From Planctomycetota bacterium (GTDB taxonomy: Bacteria > Planctomycetota > UBA1135 > UBA2386): DNA of 64,000 nt. The notes beneath the pieces are model-generated. The model saw nothing but the letters and a program-made list of their open reading frames with translations. It did not search any database and was not told the origin of the DNA. The stretch covers positions 1 to 64,000 of the forward strand of contig JALORC010000022.1 of NCBI GenBank assembly GCA_025459175.1, in the 5' to 3' direction. The translations under genes were made by a program, and so were the position numbers. Below are positions 47,931-56,762 of the stretch, piece after piece; position 1 is the first letter of the stretch, and each line of letters starts with the position of its first letter.

Positions 47931-48422
47931 ATGGTCAAAGCCCTCGACGGTGCCCTGCGCGGGCCCGGCCTGCGCGTCGGCATCGCGGTCTCGCGCTTCC
48001 ATGAAGTCATCACCGGCCGCCTGCTCGACGGCGCCATAGCGACGCTGCGCACCCACGGCGTGGCCCTCGACGACATCCTGGTGACCTGGGTGCCGGGCGC
48101 GTTCGAGCTGCCGCAGGCCTGTCAGTGGCTGGCTCGCACCGGCAAGGTCGACGCGCTGGTGATGCTCGGTGCCGTGGTGCGCGGGGGCACCGACCACTAC
48201 GAATACGTCTGCCGCGGCGTCACCGACGGCGCGATGCGGGTCGAGCTCGACACCGGCCTGCCGCTCGGCTTCGGCGTGCTGACCTGCGCCGAACTGGACC
48301 AGGCCATGGCGCGCGCCGGTGGCGACCACGGCAACAAGGGAAGCGACGCTGCCATCGCGGTGCTGGCGATGGCCGATCTGCGGCGGCAGCTCGCCGGTCC
48401 CACCGCGGGACCGACCGGTTGA
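47931..48422 (+). CDS. ribH: 6,7-dimethyl-8-ribityllumazine synthase, 163 aa
   Basis: Catalyses the penultimate step in riboflavin synthesis: 5-amino-6-ribitylamino-uracil with 3,4-dihydroxy-2-butanone 4-phosphate. Landmarks are VGIAVSRFHEVITGRLLDGA, WVPGAFELPQACQWLA, VVRGGTDHYEYVCRGV with catalytic H89, and VLTCAELDQAMARAGGDHGN with KGSDAA, closely matching the family. Length is normal. It lies between cheR and nusB; ribH-nusB linkage is common in bacteria. Confidence 0.95.
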   Translation: MVKALDGALRGPGLRVGIAVSRFHEVITGRLLDGAIATLRTHGVALDDILVTWVPGAFELPQACQWLARTGKVDALVMLGAVVRGGTDHYEYVCRGVTDGAMRVELDTGLPLGFGVLTCAELDQAMARAGGDHGNKGSDAAIAVLAMADLRRQLAGPTAGPTG

Positions 48423-48440
48423 TCCGAGCGACTGCGGCGC

Positions 48441-48446
48441 TACCCT
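48441..48446 (+). promoter_or_regulatory. Putative -10 box (TACCCT) of nusB
   Basis: TACCCT preceded by GC, 36 nt before ATG 48483. Fits the G/C-TAnnnT form seen at other starts. Confidence 0.35.
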
Positions 48447-48482
48447 GAGCAGCCCTGTTTCCTCGGAAACCGCTCCTTGCCA

Positions 48483-49007
48483 ATGACCGCCCCCATTCGC
48501 CGCCGCACGCGCGCTCGTGAGATCGCCATGCAGGTCCTGTTCCAGTTCGACGTGCGCGGAGCCGACTACCCCACCGAGCTCGGCAAGACGCTGGCGCAGC
48601 TGTGTCAGGACCAGTCGGGCGGCGACGAAGGCGACGCCGAACCCGACGTCGTCGAGTTCGCGGCGCGGCTGATCGACGGCACCCTGCAGCACCGCGCGGC
48701 GATCGACCAGCGGCTGCAAGGGGTGACCCGCAACTGGGACCTGCGCCGGATGGCGACCGTCGACCGCAACGTGCTGCGCATGGCGGTCTACGAGCTGATG
48801 TTCTGCACCGACGTGCCGCCCAAGGTGTCGATCAACGAAGCGATCGACCTGGGCAAGAAGTTCTCGACCGCCAACTCGGGCGGCTTCGTCAACGGCATCC
48901 TCGACCGCATCCGCATCGACCTCGAGAAGGAACGCGGCAAGCCGGGCAAGCCGGCGGCGAGCGGCGACGGGGCCACCAGCGACGGGGCCGCCGCCGGCGC
49001 CGGCTGA
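48483..49007 (+). CDS. nusB: Transcription antitermination factor NusB, 174 aa
   Basis: All-helical RNA-binding protein that joins NusE and boxA RNA in rRNA antitermination. Family features are RRRTRAREIAMQVLFQFDVR, VEFAARLIDGTLQHRAAIDQ, WDLRRMATVDRNVLRMAVYE and LMFCTDVPPKVSINEAIDLG followed by KKFSTANSGGFVNGILDRI. A Gly/Ala-rich tail of about 25 residues is an extra compared with most relatives. ATG 48483 is preferred to a TTG two codons earlier. Confidence 0.95.
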   Translation: MTAPIRRRTRAREIAMQVLFQFDVRGADYPTELGKTLAQLCQDQSGGDEGDAEPDVVEFAARLIDGTLQHRAAIDQRLQGVTRNWDLRRMATVDRNVLRMAVYELMFCTDVPPKVSINEAIDLGKKFSTANSGGFVNGILDRIRIDLEKERGKPGKPAASGDGATSDGAAAGAG

Positions 49008-49082
49008 TCGGCACCGGTTGATCGACAGCACGGATCCGGCGGCCGTGTTGCCCGCGTCAGCGCCAGGGCGCACACTGCACCG

Positions 49083-50003
49083 ATGGTGTTCGGCAAGCTG
49101 CTCGGCGCACTCAAGAAGACGCGCGATGTGTTGACCGCGGGCCTCGCCCGCCTGTTCTCGGGCCGCAAGCTCGACGAGGCGTTCCTCGACGAGCTCGAAG
49201 AGGTGCTCTACAACAGCGACCTCGGCCCGGTCGGCACGCGGGTCGTCGACGAACTCAAGGTCGCCTGGAAGAAGAAGGAAGTGCGCGAGACCGCCGAGGT
49301 GCCCGCGTTCCTCGAGAAGAAGCTGATCGCGATGCTGCAGGGCAGCGAGGCCCCGCTGGCGCGCGCGGCGCAGGCCCCCACCATCGTGATGATCATCGGC
49401 GTCAACGGCGCCGGCAAGACGACCTCGATCGCCAAGCTGGCGCGCCATCTGCAGCAGCAGGGCAAGACGGTGATGCTCGGCGCCGGCGACACCTTCCGCG
49501 CCGCCGCCGTCGAACAGCTGACGCTGTGGGCCGGGCGGCTCGGCATCCCGATCGTCAAGCAGGCCACCGGCGCCGACCCGGCCGCGGTCGCGTTCGACGC
49601 GGTCAGCGCCGCGGTCGCACGCAAGGTCGACTACCTGCTGCTCGACACCGCCGGTCGCCTGCACACGCAGAAGAACCTGATGACCGAGCTCGAGAAGATC
49701 GTGCGCGTGGTCAAGAAGCAGCTGCCCGACGCGCCGCACGAGACGCTGCTGGTGCTCGACGCGACCACCGGCCAGAACGCGATCCGCCAGGCCAGCGAGT
49801 TCAGCAAGTCGGCGCCGATCAGCGGCCTGATCCTGGCCAAGATGGACGGCACCGCGAAGGGCGGCGCCTTGTTCGGCATCCGCGACCAGCTGCCGATCCC
49901 GGTCAAGTTCCTCGGCGTCGGCGAGGGCATCGACGACCTCGAGCCGTTCTCGGTGCCGGGCTTCGTCAAGGCGATCCTGCAGTTCGACAAGGTGCCGGCG
50001 TGA
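49083..50003 (+). CDS. ftsY: Signal recognition particle receptor FtsY, 306 aa
   Basis: SRP receptor GTPase that directs ribosome-nascent chains to the Sec translocon. Short N-terminal domain, then N-domain LDEAFLDELEEVLYNSDLG. The G-domain has the P-loop GVNGAGKTTSIAKLA, GDTFRAAAVEQL, DTAGRLHTQKNLMTELEKI, VLDATTGQNAI and TKMDGTAKGG-type (AKMDGTAKGGALFGI), then GVGEGIDDLEPF. The acidic A-domain seen in E. coli is absent, as in many bacteria. ATG 49083. Confidence 0.95.
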   Translation: MVFGKLLGALKKTRDVLTAGLARLFSGRKLDEAFLDELEEVLYNSDLGPVGTRVVDELKVAWKKKEVRETAEVPAFLEKKLIAMLQGSEAPLARAAQAPTIVMIIGVNGAGKTTSIAKLARHLQQQGKTVMLGAGDTFRAAAVEQLTLWAGRLGIPIVKQATGADPAAVAFDAVSAAVARKVDYLLLDTAGRLHTQKNLMTELEKIVRVVKKQLPDAPHETLLVLDATTGQNAIRQASEFSKSAPISGLILAKMDGTAKGGALFGIRDQLPIPVKFLGVGEGIDDLEPFSVPGFVKAILQFDKVPA

Positions 50004-50016
50004 CCGGGCGCCCGGC

Positions 50017-52098
50017 ATGAGCGTGCTGCCGCCGCCGCCGCCCGCCCCGGCACCGGTGCCGCGCTGGCTCGCGGCGCTGTTCTTCGGCCTGCTGGTGGTG
50101 CCGTTCCACCCGCAGTGGATCGACTTCGAACAAGTGCGCCGCGGCCAGCTGCTGGTGCTGACCGGGCTGTCGCTGGTGCTGCTGAAGCGCCTGCCGGCGG
50201 TGCGCGGCGAACGCGCGCTGCTGGCGCTGCTGCTGTGGTTCACGGCCAGCGCCGCGGTCGTCTGGCTCGGCCAGCTGTTCCTGCGCGGCAAGGACCAGCC
50301 GCTGTCGTTCCAGCCGTGGGAAGCGATCCTGCGGCTCGGGCACTGGCTGGCGCTGTGGGTCGCCGTGCGGCTCGGTGCGGCGTGCCGCGCCACCACGGCG
50401 CTGCCGCTGGCGATCCTGCTGCTGCTGACCGCGGGGTTCGGCCTGCTGCAGCGGCTCGGCCTCGGCGAAATCGCCGGCTACGGCGTGCCGCGCGAGCCGG
50501 TGTCGGTGTTCGGCAACCGCAACGTCGCCTCGGAATGGACCGCGGTCGGGGCGATGCTGGTCGCGGTGCTGCTGCCGCAGCTCGGCTCCGCGCGCGCGCG
50601 CGCGACCGGTCTCGCGGCGCTGGTCACCGCCGGCGCCTACCTGGTCGCCAACCAGTCGCGCTCGGGATTGATCGCGCTGCCGATCGGGCTGCTGCTGCTG
50701 CTGGTGCTGCAGCGCCGCCGGGCCCTGCTGCCGATCGGTGCGGTCGCCGGCGGCATGCTGCTCGGGCTGGTGCTGGCGACGGCGGCCGCCCGACCGGGCG
50801 CCGAGAACCAGCTCGCCGCTCGCGCCGAACTGCAGCGCTCGACGTCGACGCTGGCGGTGCGGTTCGAGATCGCGAAGAGCACCACGCGCCTGTTCGCCGA
50901 ATCGCCGGTGTTCGGCCACGGCCCGGGCCAGTTCGCGGTCCAGTATCCGCGCCATCGCAGCCAGGCCGAGATCGAGGCGTCGAGCTTCGGCCGCCAGTTC
51001 GCGACCGAGGTGCGCACCGCCCACGACGACTGGCTCGAACTGCTGGTCGACGGCGGCCTGCCGGCGCTGGCGCTGTTCGCGGCGGCGCTGTTCGCGCTGC
51101 AGCGCGGGCAGGCGGACAAGGCCCGGCTGCTGCCGCTGTTCGTGCTGCTGCTGCTGATGCTGGTGCGGGCACCGCTGTGGAACGCACCGGCGGCCGCGGC
51201 GGCGCTGTGGCTCGCCGGCGACAGCGTCGCGGCGACGGCCGCGACGGCGCGGCGCCGCTGGGTCCGCCCGTTCGCGGTGCTGCTCGGGTTGTGCATGGTG
51301 GTGCTCGGCGTGCTGCCGATCGTCGGCAACAGCGCGATGATCGCGCATCAGGCGGCGCTGCGGGCCGGCGACCAGCCGCCGGCGTCGGCCGCGATCACCG
51401 CCGCGTGGTGGATGCCGTACGAGCCGCGCTGGCAGCAGCTGATGGCGCAGGAGGCGCGCCGCACCGACGACCTCGCCTCGGCGCGGCGGGCCGCGGCGCG
51501 CGCGGTGGAGCTGCGGCCGTTCGATCCGCAGGCCTACGAACTGCTCGTCGACGTGCTGATCCGCGGCAAGGCGTTCGCGAAGGCGCGCAGCCTGGTCAAG
51601 CATGCGTTGACGCTTGATCCGGTGCATCCGGAACTGCGGCTGTGGCAGAGCTGGCTCTCGATGCACGCCGGCGATGCCGACGCGGCGATCGCCGCCGTGG
51701 TGCAGGATCCGCACCCGACGCTGCGGGCGCAGCTCGGGGCCCACTTCGACGCCTTGCGCAAGAACTGCCGCGACGAACGGCTCGCCGCGCGGTTCGCGAT
51801 CGAGCACCACTTCGTGGCCGCCGTCGACCGGCTCGACGCCGAGGACCAGGAGTCGCACGAGGCGATCATGGCGCACATCCAGCAGCTGACGGTGGCGATG
51901 CGCATCGCCGAGCACAGCGATGCGCGGCCGTTGGTGCTCGGCTCGCTGCTGGTGCCGGAGGACGCCGCGAGCTACGCGAAGGCGGCCAGCACCCGCAAGT
52001 TCGGCCCGCTGCTGCCGTGGCAGAAGGCGCTGCTCGGCGACCGGCTCACCCCGCTGCGTCGCTTCGAGGCCTGGCTGCCGATCGTCGGCGAGCGCTGA
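50017..52098 (+). CDS. O-antigen-ligase-like membrane protein with C-terminal TPR-like region, 693 aa
   Basis: ATG 50017 lies 13 nt after ftsY. About 11-12 membrane helices in residues 15-450. The characteristic Wzy_C-type feature is VFGNRNVASEWTAVGAMLVA, followed by NQSRSGLIALPIGLLLLLVL and the periplasmic loop ARFEIAKSTTRLF-like (VRFEIAKSTTRLFAESPVFG) with HGPGQF. The C-terminal part (about 465-650) has tetratricopeptide-like helices: RAAARAVELRPFDPQAYELL and ARSLVKHALTLDPVHPELRL. Members of this superfamily transfer polysaccharide onto lipid A or act as polymerases or protein O-oligosaccharyltransferases. Donor and acceptor are not visible here. Confidence 0.85.
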   Translation: MSVLPPPPPAPAPVPRWLAALFFGLLVVPFHPQWIDFEQVRRGQLLVLTGLSLVLLKRLPAVRGERALLALLLWFTASAAVVWLGQLFLRGKDQPLSFQPWEAILRLGHWLALWVAVRLGAACRATTALPLAILLLLTAGFGLLQRLGLGEIAGYGVPREPVSVFGNRNVASEWTAVGAMLVAVLLPQLGSARARATGLAALVTAGAYLVANQSRSGLIALPIGLLLLLVLQRRRALLPIGAVAGGMLLGLVLATAAARPGAENQLAARAELQRSTSTLAVRFEIAKSTTRLFAESPVFGHGPGQFAVQYPRHRSQAEIEASSFGRQFATEVRTAHDDWLELLVDGGLPALALFAAALFALQRGQADKARLLPLFVLLLLMLVRAPLWNAPAAAAALWLAGDSVAATAATARRRWVRPFAVLLGLCMVVLGVLPIVGNSAMIAHQAALRAGDQPPASAAITAAWWMPYEPRWQQLMAQEARRTDDLASARRAAARAVELRPFDPQAYELLVDVLIRGKAFAKARSLVKHALTLDPVHPELRLWQSWLSMHAGDADAAIAAVVQDPHPTLRAQLGAHFDALRKNCRDERLAARFAIEHHFVAAVDRLDAEDQESHEAIMAHIQQLTVAMRIAEHSDARPLVLGSLLVPEDAASYAKAASTRKFGPLLPWQKALLGDRLTPLRRFEAWLPIVGER

Positions 52099-52113
52099 CC
52101 GGATCGGCGGCGA

Positions 52114-53028
52114 CTACTTGCCGGCGCCGGCCGCGGCCTTGACCGCGGCGCGCACGTTCTCGAGTTCGTCGTCGGCGCCGCAGGCCGCGACGAACTGCTC
52201 GAAGCTCCAGCTCTGCGCACGCAGCGGGTGACCGGCCGGGAACAGCGCCTGCAGCGCCGGCTGCAATTGCAGCCCGAGGTAGGCCATGCCGAGGCGATTG
52301 GCATGCAGCTTGTCACCCTGCAGCAGCGCCCCGGGCGGCGTGCGCAGCTCCCCCTTCGCCAGCGGCAGCACGATGCCATCGTTCTTCATCCGCGCCACCA
52401 GCGCCGCCAGCGGCACGATGCGCAGCTTCGGGTGCTGCTGCACGAACGTCGCCAGGTCCTGGTTCAGGCGCTGCAGCAGTTCCGGGGCCGGGATCTGCGC
52501 CGGCGACAGCATGCGCCGCGCCGCGCCCTGCATGTCCGGCAGGTCGCCGACCAACACCGGCACCTCGAGCGACGCCAGCAGTTCGAGCCCCTGCCGGTAG
52601 CGGGCCGCGCGCTGCGCCGCCTCGTCGCCGCCGCCGAAGTAGCCGTAGGCGAACCAGAACGGGAAGTCGATCGCGACCACGTGGTCCGGCTTCGCCTTCC
52701 GGGTCGCCTGGATCTGCTTCTCGCCGATCGCGACCGGGTCGGTGAACATCGCCAGCATCTGCAGCGGCGGATGCGTGCTCGCCACCGCGTGCTCCCCGCA
52801 CCACGCCTTCAGCACGTGCTGCAGCGTCACCGAATCGCCGGGTTCCTTGGCGCCGGTGAGCGGCCCGTCGCGGAAACCACCGCTGACGCTGGCACCGATC
52901 ACGTGCACGCGCGCCAGCGCCGGCGCGGGGGCCGAGCCGGTCCCGGGCTCGACCTTCTGCTGCGCCAGCAGCGACAACGGCAGACAGAGCCAGAGGCTCC
53001 ACGACACGACGACGGCACGTAGCAGCAT
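52114..53028 (-). CDS. Secreted SGNH/GDSL-type hydrolase, 304 aa
   Basis: Signal peptide from ATG 53028 (AVVVSWSLWLCLPLSLLAQQ). The first SGNH block is VIGASVSGGF (GDS replaced by GAS), then a Gly/Asn-type block FDFPFWFAYGYFGGG-like (AIDFPFWFAYGYFGGGDE), and near the C terminus the Asp-x-x-His pair in GDKLHANRLGMAYLG, where Asp and His complete the catalytic set. The third block is divergent. Likely an esterase acting outside the cytoplasm, perhaps on modified carbohydrate. It follows the NagZ-type fusion with 20 nt spacing on the same strand. Confidence 0.78.
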   Translation of the reverse strand: MLLRAVVVSWSLWLCLPLSLLAQQKVEPGTGSAPAPALARVHVIGASVSGGFRDGPLTGAKEPGDSVTLQHVLKAWCGEHAVASTHPPLQMLAMFTDPVAIGEKQIQATRKAKPDHVVAIDFPFWFAYGYFGGGDEAAQRAARYRQGLELLASLEVPVLVGDLPDMQGAARRMLSPAQIPAPELLQRLNQDLATFVQQHPKLRIVPLAALVARMKNDGIVLPLAKGELRTPPGALLQGDKLHANRLGMAYLGLQLQPALQALFPAGHPLRAQSWSFEQFVAACGADDELENVRAAVKAAAGAGK

Positions 53029-53048
53029 GTTGTCCTCTCGGCAGACGG

Positions 53049-55829
53049 TCAGCGCAGCGAAGCCAGCACCAGATCGTGTACGGCGGTGCGCACCGCCTGG
53101 ATCTTGTTGTTGACGCGGGTCGGATGCACGCGATTCGTCAGCAACACGACGCAGAGATCGTGGCGCGGGCAGCACCACAGCGAGGTGCCGGTGAAGCCGG
53201 TGTGGCCGAACGTGCCCGGCGGCACCGTGGTGCCGGCCCAGGTGCCGCTCTGCAGCCGCTGGAAGCCGAGGCCGCGCGTGGTGTCGTTGCCGAAGCCGGA
53301 CGGCGCCACCGCGAGGTCGACCAGTTCGCGCGGCAGCACGCCGCGACCGCCGCCGAGCAGCGTGATGCCGTACTCCAGCACGTCGCCGCCGGTCGCGAAC
53401 AGCCCGGCGTGGCCGGACACGCCGCCCATCGCGTACGCGTTCTCGTCGTGCACGTAGCCGCGCACGATGCCGCCGCGCCGCGGATCGAGTTCGGTCGGCG
53501 CCGCCGGGGCCAGCGCCGGAGCGTCGGTCGGCGCGAAGCCGGCATGCCGCAGCCCGAACGGTGCCAGCACCTCCCGATCGACGAAGCGCGCGAACGGCTC
53601 GCCGCTGCAGCTCTCGACCACCGCCATCAGCAGCATGAAGCCGAGATCGCTGTAGACCGGTCCGGTGCCCGGCTCGCTCATCAGCCCCTCCGCCGCGGCC
53701 GCGGCGAGGAGCGCGTCCTTGCCCTGCAGCGTGCGGTAGTAGCGTTCGTAGGCGGGCAGGCCACCCTGATGCGCCAGCAGATGCCGCAAAGTGACGCGCT
53801 CCTTGCCGGTGCCGGTGAACGCCGGCACCCAGCGCGCGACCGGATCGTCGAGCGACAGCTTGCCCAGCGCGCACAGCCGCAGGATCGCCGGGGTGGTCGC
53901 CACGACCTTCGTCAACGAAGCGAGGTCGAAGCGCGTGTCGAGCGCCATCGGCGGCTCGTCGGCAGCGCTGCCGAGCTTGCCGACCGCGACCGCGGCGAAG
54001 CGTTCGCCGTGGCGCGCGACGAGGCATACCGCGCCGGGGAACGCGCCGTCGGCGACCGCGCGCTCGAGCAATTGCTGCAGCTGTGCGGGCAGCTCCGCGG
54101 CGAGTTCGGCGCCGGCCGCGGACGGCTCGCCGGCCGGGCTGGCGGCGTAGACCGAACAGCCGCTGCCGGCCGCGGCGACCCCGGGGATCGTCACCGGCAG
54201 CCGACCGAGGATCGAGGCCTGGCCGCGCAGCGCCGCCGCTGCCGCGCGTTCGGTGCGCGCGGTCGACACATAGGCGCACAGCCACGTGTCGATCGCCGGC
54301 AGGTGCTGCACGAGGTACGGATTGCCGAACGACACCGCGACCACGCGCTGGTCGTCGCGCAACGCCTCGACCACCGGCCGCAGCCCCGGCGGCAGGCCGA
54401 TGCCACCCTGGTACTCACGCACCTTGACGTGCAGCGCCAGCAGCACGCGCGGGCTCGCCGCGACCTTCGCCGCCACCGCCGCGACCTCGGCCGGCGAACT
54501 GGAGCTCGACAACCGCAGCGGTGCGGCGGCGGTCGCGTTCGCCATCGCGGCCGCGAACGCCTTGCCCTCGCCGTCGTCCTGATCGAGCAGCGTCACCAGC
54601 AGCGTCTGCTCGGCGGTCTCGGTGTGCAGCGGCAGATTGCCGCCGCGGTCGCGCACCAGCGTCAGGCCGCGCGCAGCGATGCGATCGGCGATCGCCGCCG
54701 ACGGCTTGGTGTCGAGCTGCTGCCGCCAGTTCGCGGCGACCGTGCCACCGCCGGCCAGCAGCCCGACCTTGGCCTTCGCCTGCAGGATCCGCAGCACCGC
54801 GTCGTCGAGCCGCGCCATCGGCACGCGCCCGCTCTGCACCGCGGCGACGACGGCAGCGCGCGCGGCCAGCGGATCGGGCGGCATCAGCAGCAGGTCGGCG
54901 CCGGCGAGCAGCGCCCGCACCGCGACCTCACCCGGCGGCAGCGCGTTCTGCACGCCCTTCATCTCCAGCGCGTCGGTGACGATCAGGCCGCGGAAGCCGA
55001 GTTCGTCGCGCAGCACGCCACCGAGGATGCGGCGGCTCAACGTCGCCGGCACGTCGAGTTCCTCGCCGAGCCCCGGCACCGCGAGGTGCCCGGTCATCAC
55101 CGCTTCGAGGCCTTCCTGCGCCGCCGCCGCGAACGGCCGCAACTCGACCGCGCGCAGCCGCGCCGCATCGCCGGGCACCGTCGCCAGCGCCAGGTGCGAG
55201 TCGGTGTCGACGTCGCCGTGGCCGGGGAAGTGCTTGCCGCACGGCAGCAGCCCGGCCGCACGCACACCGCGCGCGAACGCGCTGCCGAGGCGCGCCACCA
55301 GCTCCGGGTCCTCGCCGAAGCTGCGCACGTTGATGATCGGGTTCTGCGGGTTGCTGTTCACGTCGAGCACCGGCCCGAACACGAAGTGGAAGCCGAGCGC
55401 CTTCGCCTCGTCGCCGGTGACGCGCCCCATCGCCTCCGCCAGCGCCGGCGAACCGGTGGCGCCGACCAGCATCTGGTTGCCGAGCTCGCAAGCACCGCGC
55501 AGCCGGAACCACACCCCGCCCTCGAAGTCGCCGGCCAGCAGCAGCGGCACCGTCGCCGCCGCCTGCAGCTTCGGGATCAGGGTCGCCGCATCCTCGACGG
55601 AGCCGAGGCTCAGGATCACGCCGCCGAGTCCGGCCTCGCGCACCCATTGCAGCATGCGGTCGTGATTGCCGACGCCGTCCTTGCTGTCGGGCCGCGACAG
55701 GCTCCACGACATGAACAGCTGCCCCGCCTTCTGCTCGAGGCTCAGGCTAGCGAGCCGTTCGGCGGCCGGATCCTGGGCCGCGAGCAGACCGGCGAGCAAC
55801 ACGAACGACGAGAGGCGATGGCGTGGCAC
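53049..55829 (-). CDS. Secreted GH3 beta-N-acetylhexosaminidase fused to a beta-lactamase-family domain, 926 aa
   Basis: GTG 55829 is chosen because it lies 6 nt after a TAGGCT -10 box; GTG 55835 is two codons upstream. Signal peptide ends near LLAAQ. GH3 (NagZ-like) features include KHFPGHGDVDTDSH (from residue 199) and the nucleophile Asp in LIVTDALEMKGV (about 286). After a C-terminal GH3 region follows a serine hydrolase of the beta-lactamase family: SLTKVVATT with Ser and Lys, SDLGFML, and HTGFTGTSLW near the C terminus. NagZ-type enzymes remove GlcNAc from muropeptides. Such fusions are known in other phyla. The upstream gene is nagB, in keeping with amino-sugar recycling. Confidence 0.88.
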   Translation of the reverse strand: MPRHRLSSFVLLAGLLAAQDPAAERLASLSLEQKAGQLFMSWSLSRPDSKDGVGNHDRMLQWVREAGLGGVILSLGSVEDAATLIPKLQAAATVPLLLAGDFEGGVWFRLRGACELGNQMLVGATGSPALAEAMGRVTGDEAKALGFHFVFGPVLDVNSNPQNPIINVRSFGEDPELVARLGSAFARGVRAAGLLPCGKHFPGHGDVDTDSHLALATVPGDAARLRAVELRPFAAAAQEGLEAVMTGHLAVPGLGEELDVPATLSRRILGGVLRDELGFRGLIVTDALEMKGVQNALPPGEVAVRALLAGADLLLMPPDPLAARAAVVAAVQSGRVPMARLDDAVLRILQAKAKVGLLAGGGTVAANWRQQLDTKPSAAIADRIAARGLTLVRDRGGNLPLHTETAEQTLLVTLLDQDDGEGKAFAAAMANATAAAPLRLSSSSSPAEVAAVAAKVAASPRVLLALHVKVREYQGGIGLPPGLRPVVEALRDDQRVVAVSFGNPYLVQHLPAIDTWLCAYVSTARTERAAAAALRGQASILGRLPVTIPGVAAAGSGCSVYAASPAGEPSAAGAELAAELPAQLQQLLERAVADGAFPGAVCLVARHGERFAAVAVGKLGSAADEPPMALDTRFDLASLTKVVATTPAILRLCALGKLSLDDPVARWVPAFTGTGKERVTLRHLLAHQGGLPAYERYYRTLQGKDALLAAAAAEGLMSEPGTGPVYSDLGFMLLMAVVESCSGEPFARFVDREVLAPFGLRHAGFAPTDAPALAPAAPTELDPRRGGIVRGYVHDENAYAMGGVSGHAGLFATGGDVLEYGITLLGGGRGVLPRELVDLAVAPSGFGNDTTRGLGFQRLQSGTWAGTTVPPGTFGHTGFTGTSLWCCPRHDLCVVLLTNRVHPTRVNNKIQAVRTAVHDLVLASLR

Positions 55830-55835
55830 TGCCAC

Positions 55836-55841
55836 AGCCTA
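55836..55841 (-). promoter_or_regulatory. Putative -10 box (TAGGCT) of the GH3 fusion gene
   Basis: TAGGCT on the minus strand. It sits directly against GTG 55835 and 6 nt from GTG 55829, so the leaderless spacing favours the second start. Confidence 0.45.
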
Positions 55842-55866
55842 CGCGGCAGCGCCGCCGCGCGCACGA

Positions 55867-56613
55867 TCAGGCGCCGTGATGGCCGACCAGTTCGCTGGCC
55901 GCGTCCTTGTCGAGGAACACCATCACGTTGGTGTGGCGCCGGATCACGCTGGCCGGGCACGCGGTCGAGATCTCGCCCTGCAGCATCGCCGCGACCGCCT
56001 TCGCCTTCGCCTTGCCGAACGCGCACAGCACCAGCTTGCGAGCGCCGAGGATCGTCTGCAGGCCCGACGTCACCGCCTGGGTCGGCGGCTCGCCGGGCGC
56101 GAAGCGGCTGCGCGCGTCCTCGCGCGTAGTCGGCGCCAGCGTCGTCACGTGGAACCCGGTCTCGAACGGCGTGCCCGGTTCGTTGAACGCGACATGGCCG
56201 TTGCGGCCGATGCCGAGCAACTGCAGATGCACGCCGCCGGCCCGGTGCACCCGCAGCTCGTGCGCCTTCAGCGACAACGGCTCGCCGTCGTGCGGCACCG
56301 GGAAGAAGCGGCCGCGCGCCAGCAGCTCGAGCAGCGGCGGACAGTTGGTGCCGAGTTCGTGCACCATGCCGCCGCGGCGATCGGGCGTGAAGCCGAGATA
56401 CTCGTCGAGGTGGGTCGCGTGCAGTTCTTCGGCGCGCATGCGGCCGGTGCGCAGTTCGTCGCCGAGCGCCTGCAGGAACGGCACGAAGGTCGCGCCGGTG
56501 GCGAGGCCGAGCAGGCCGCGGCGGAGCTGCGTGCCTCGCAGCTCGTCCATCAGCAGCGGCAGGGCCTGGGCGGCGGTGGGCAGGATGCGGACGTTCGGCA
56601 GGGCGTTGGCCAT
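55867..56613 (-). CDS. nagB: Glucosamine-6-phosphate deaminase, 248 aa
   Basis: Converts glucosamine 6-phosphate to fructose 6-phosphate and ammonia. Family motifs are GLATGATFVPFLQALG, HLDEYLGFTPDRRGGM, GIGRNGHVAFNEPGTPF with the catalytic Asn-Gly-His region, and LTSGLQTIL-like (VTSGLQTILGARKLVLCAFG). ATG 56613 agrees with the family N terminus. It lies upstream of the NagZ-type fusion on the same strand, and murQ is elsewhere in the window, which supports a route for recycled wall amino sugars into glycolysis. Confidence 0.92.
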   Translation of the reverse strand: MANALPNVRILPTAAQALPLLMDELRGTQLRRGLLGLATGATFVPFLQALGDELRTGRMRAEELHATHLDEYLGFTPDRRGGMVHELGTNCPPLLELLARGRFFPVPHDGEPLSLKAHELRVHRAGGVHLQLLGIGRNGHVAFNEPGTPFETGFHVTTLAPTTREDARSRFAPGEPPTQAVTSGLQTILGARKLVLCAFGKAKAKAVAAMLQGEISTACPASVIRRHTNVMVFLDKDAASELVGHHGA

Positions 56614-56714
56614 CGGCGGGCCCACTGTGCGGTGCTGTGGCGCGGCTGGCAAGCGGCATACCGCGCATCGACGGGCATCTTGCCATTCCGTTCCCGCGCC
56701 GGCCGACGGCCTCC

Positions 56715-56720
56715 TACGCT
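56715..56720 (+). promoter_or_regulatory. Putative -10 box (TACGCT) of the Rsm22-like gene
   Basis: TACGCT within CCTACGCTGCG, identical to the boxes of ribH and the hydrolase, but 42 nt from ATG 56763; a leader of about 35 nt is expected. Confidence 0.4.
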
Positions 56721-56762
56721 GCGCCGCCGCTGCCGCGGCTCAGCCGCCCACCGCGCGAACCG

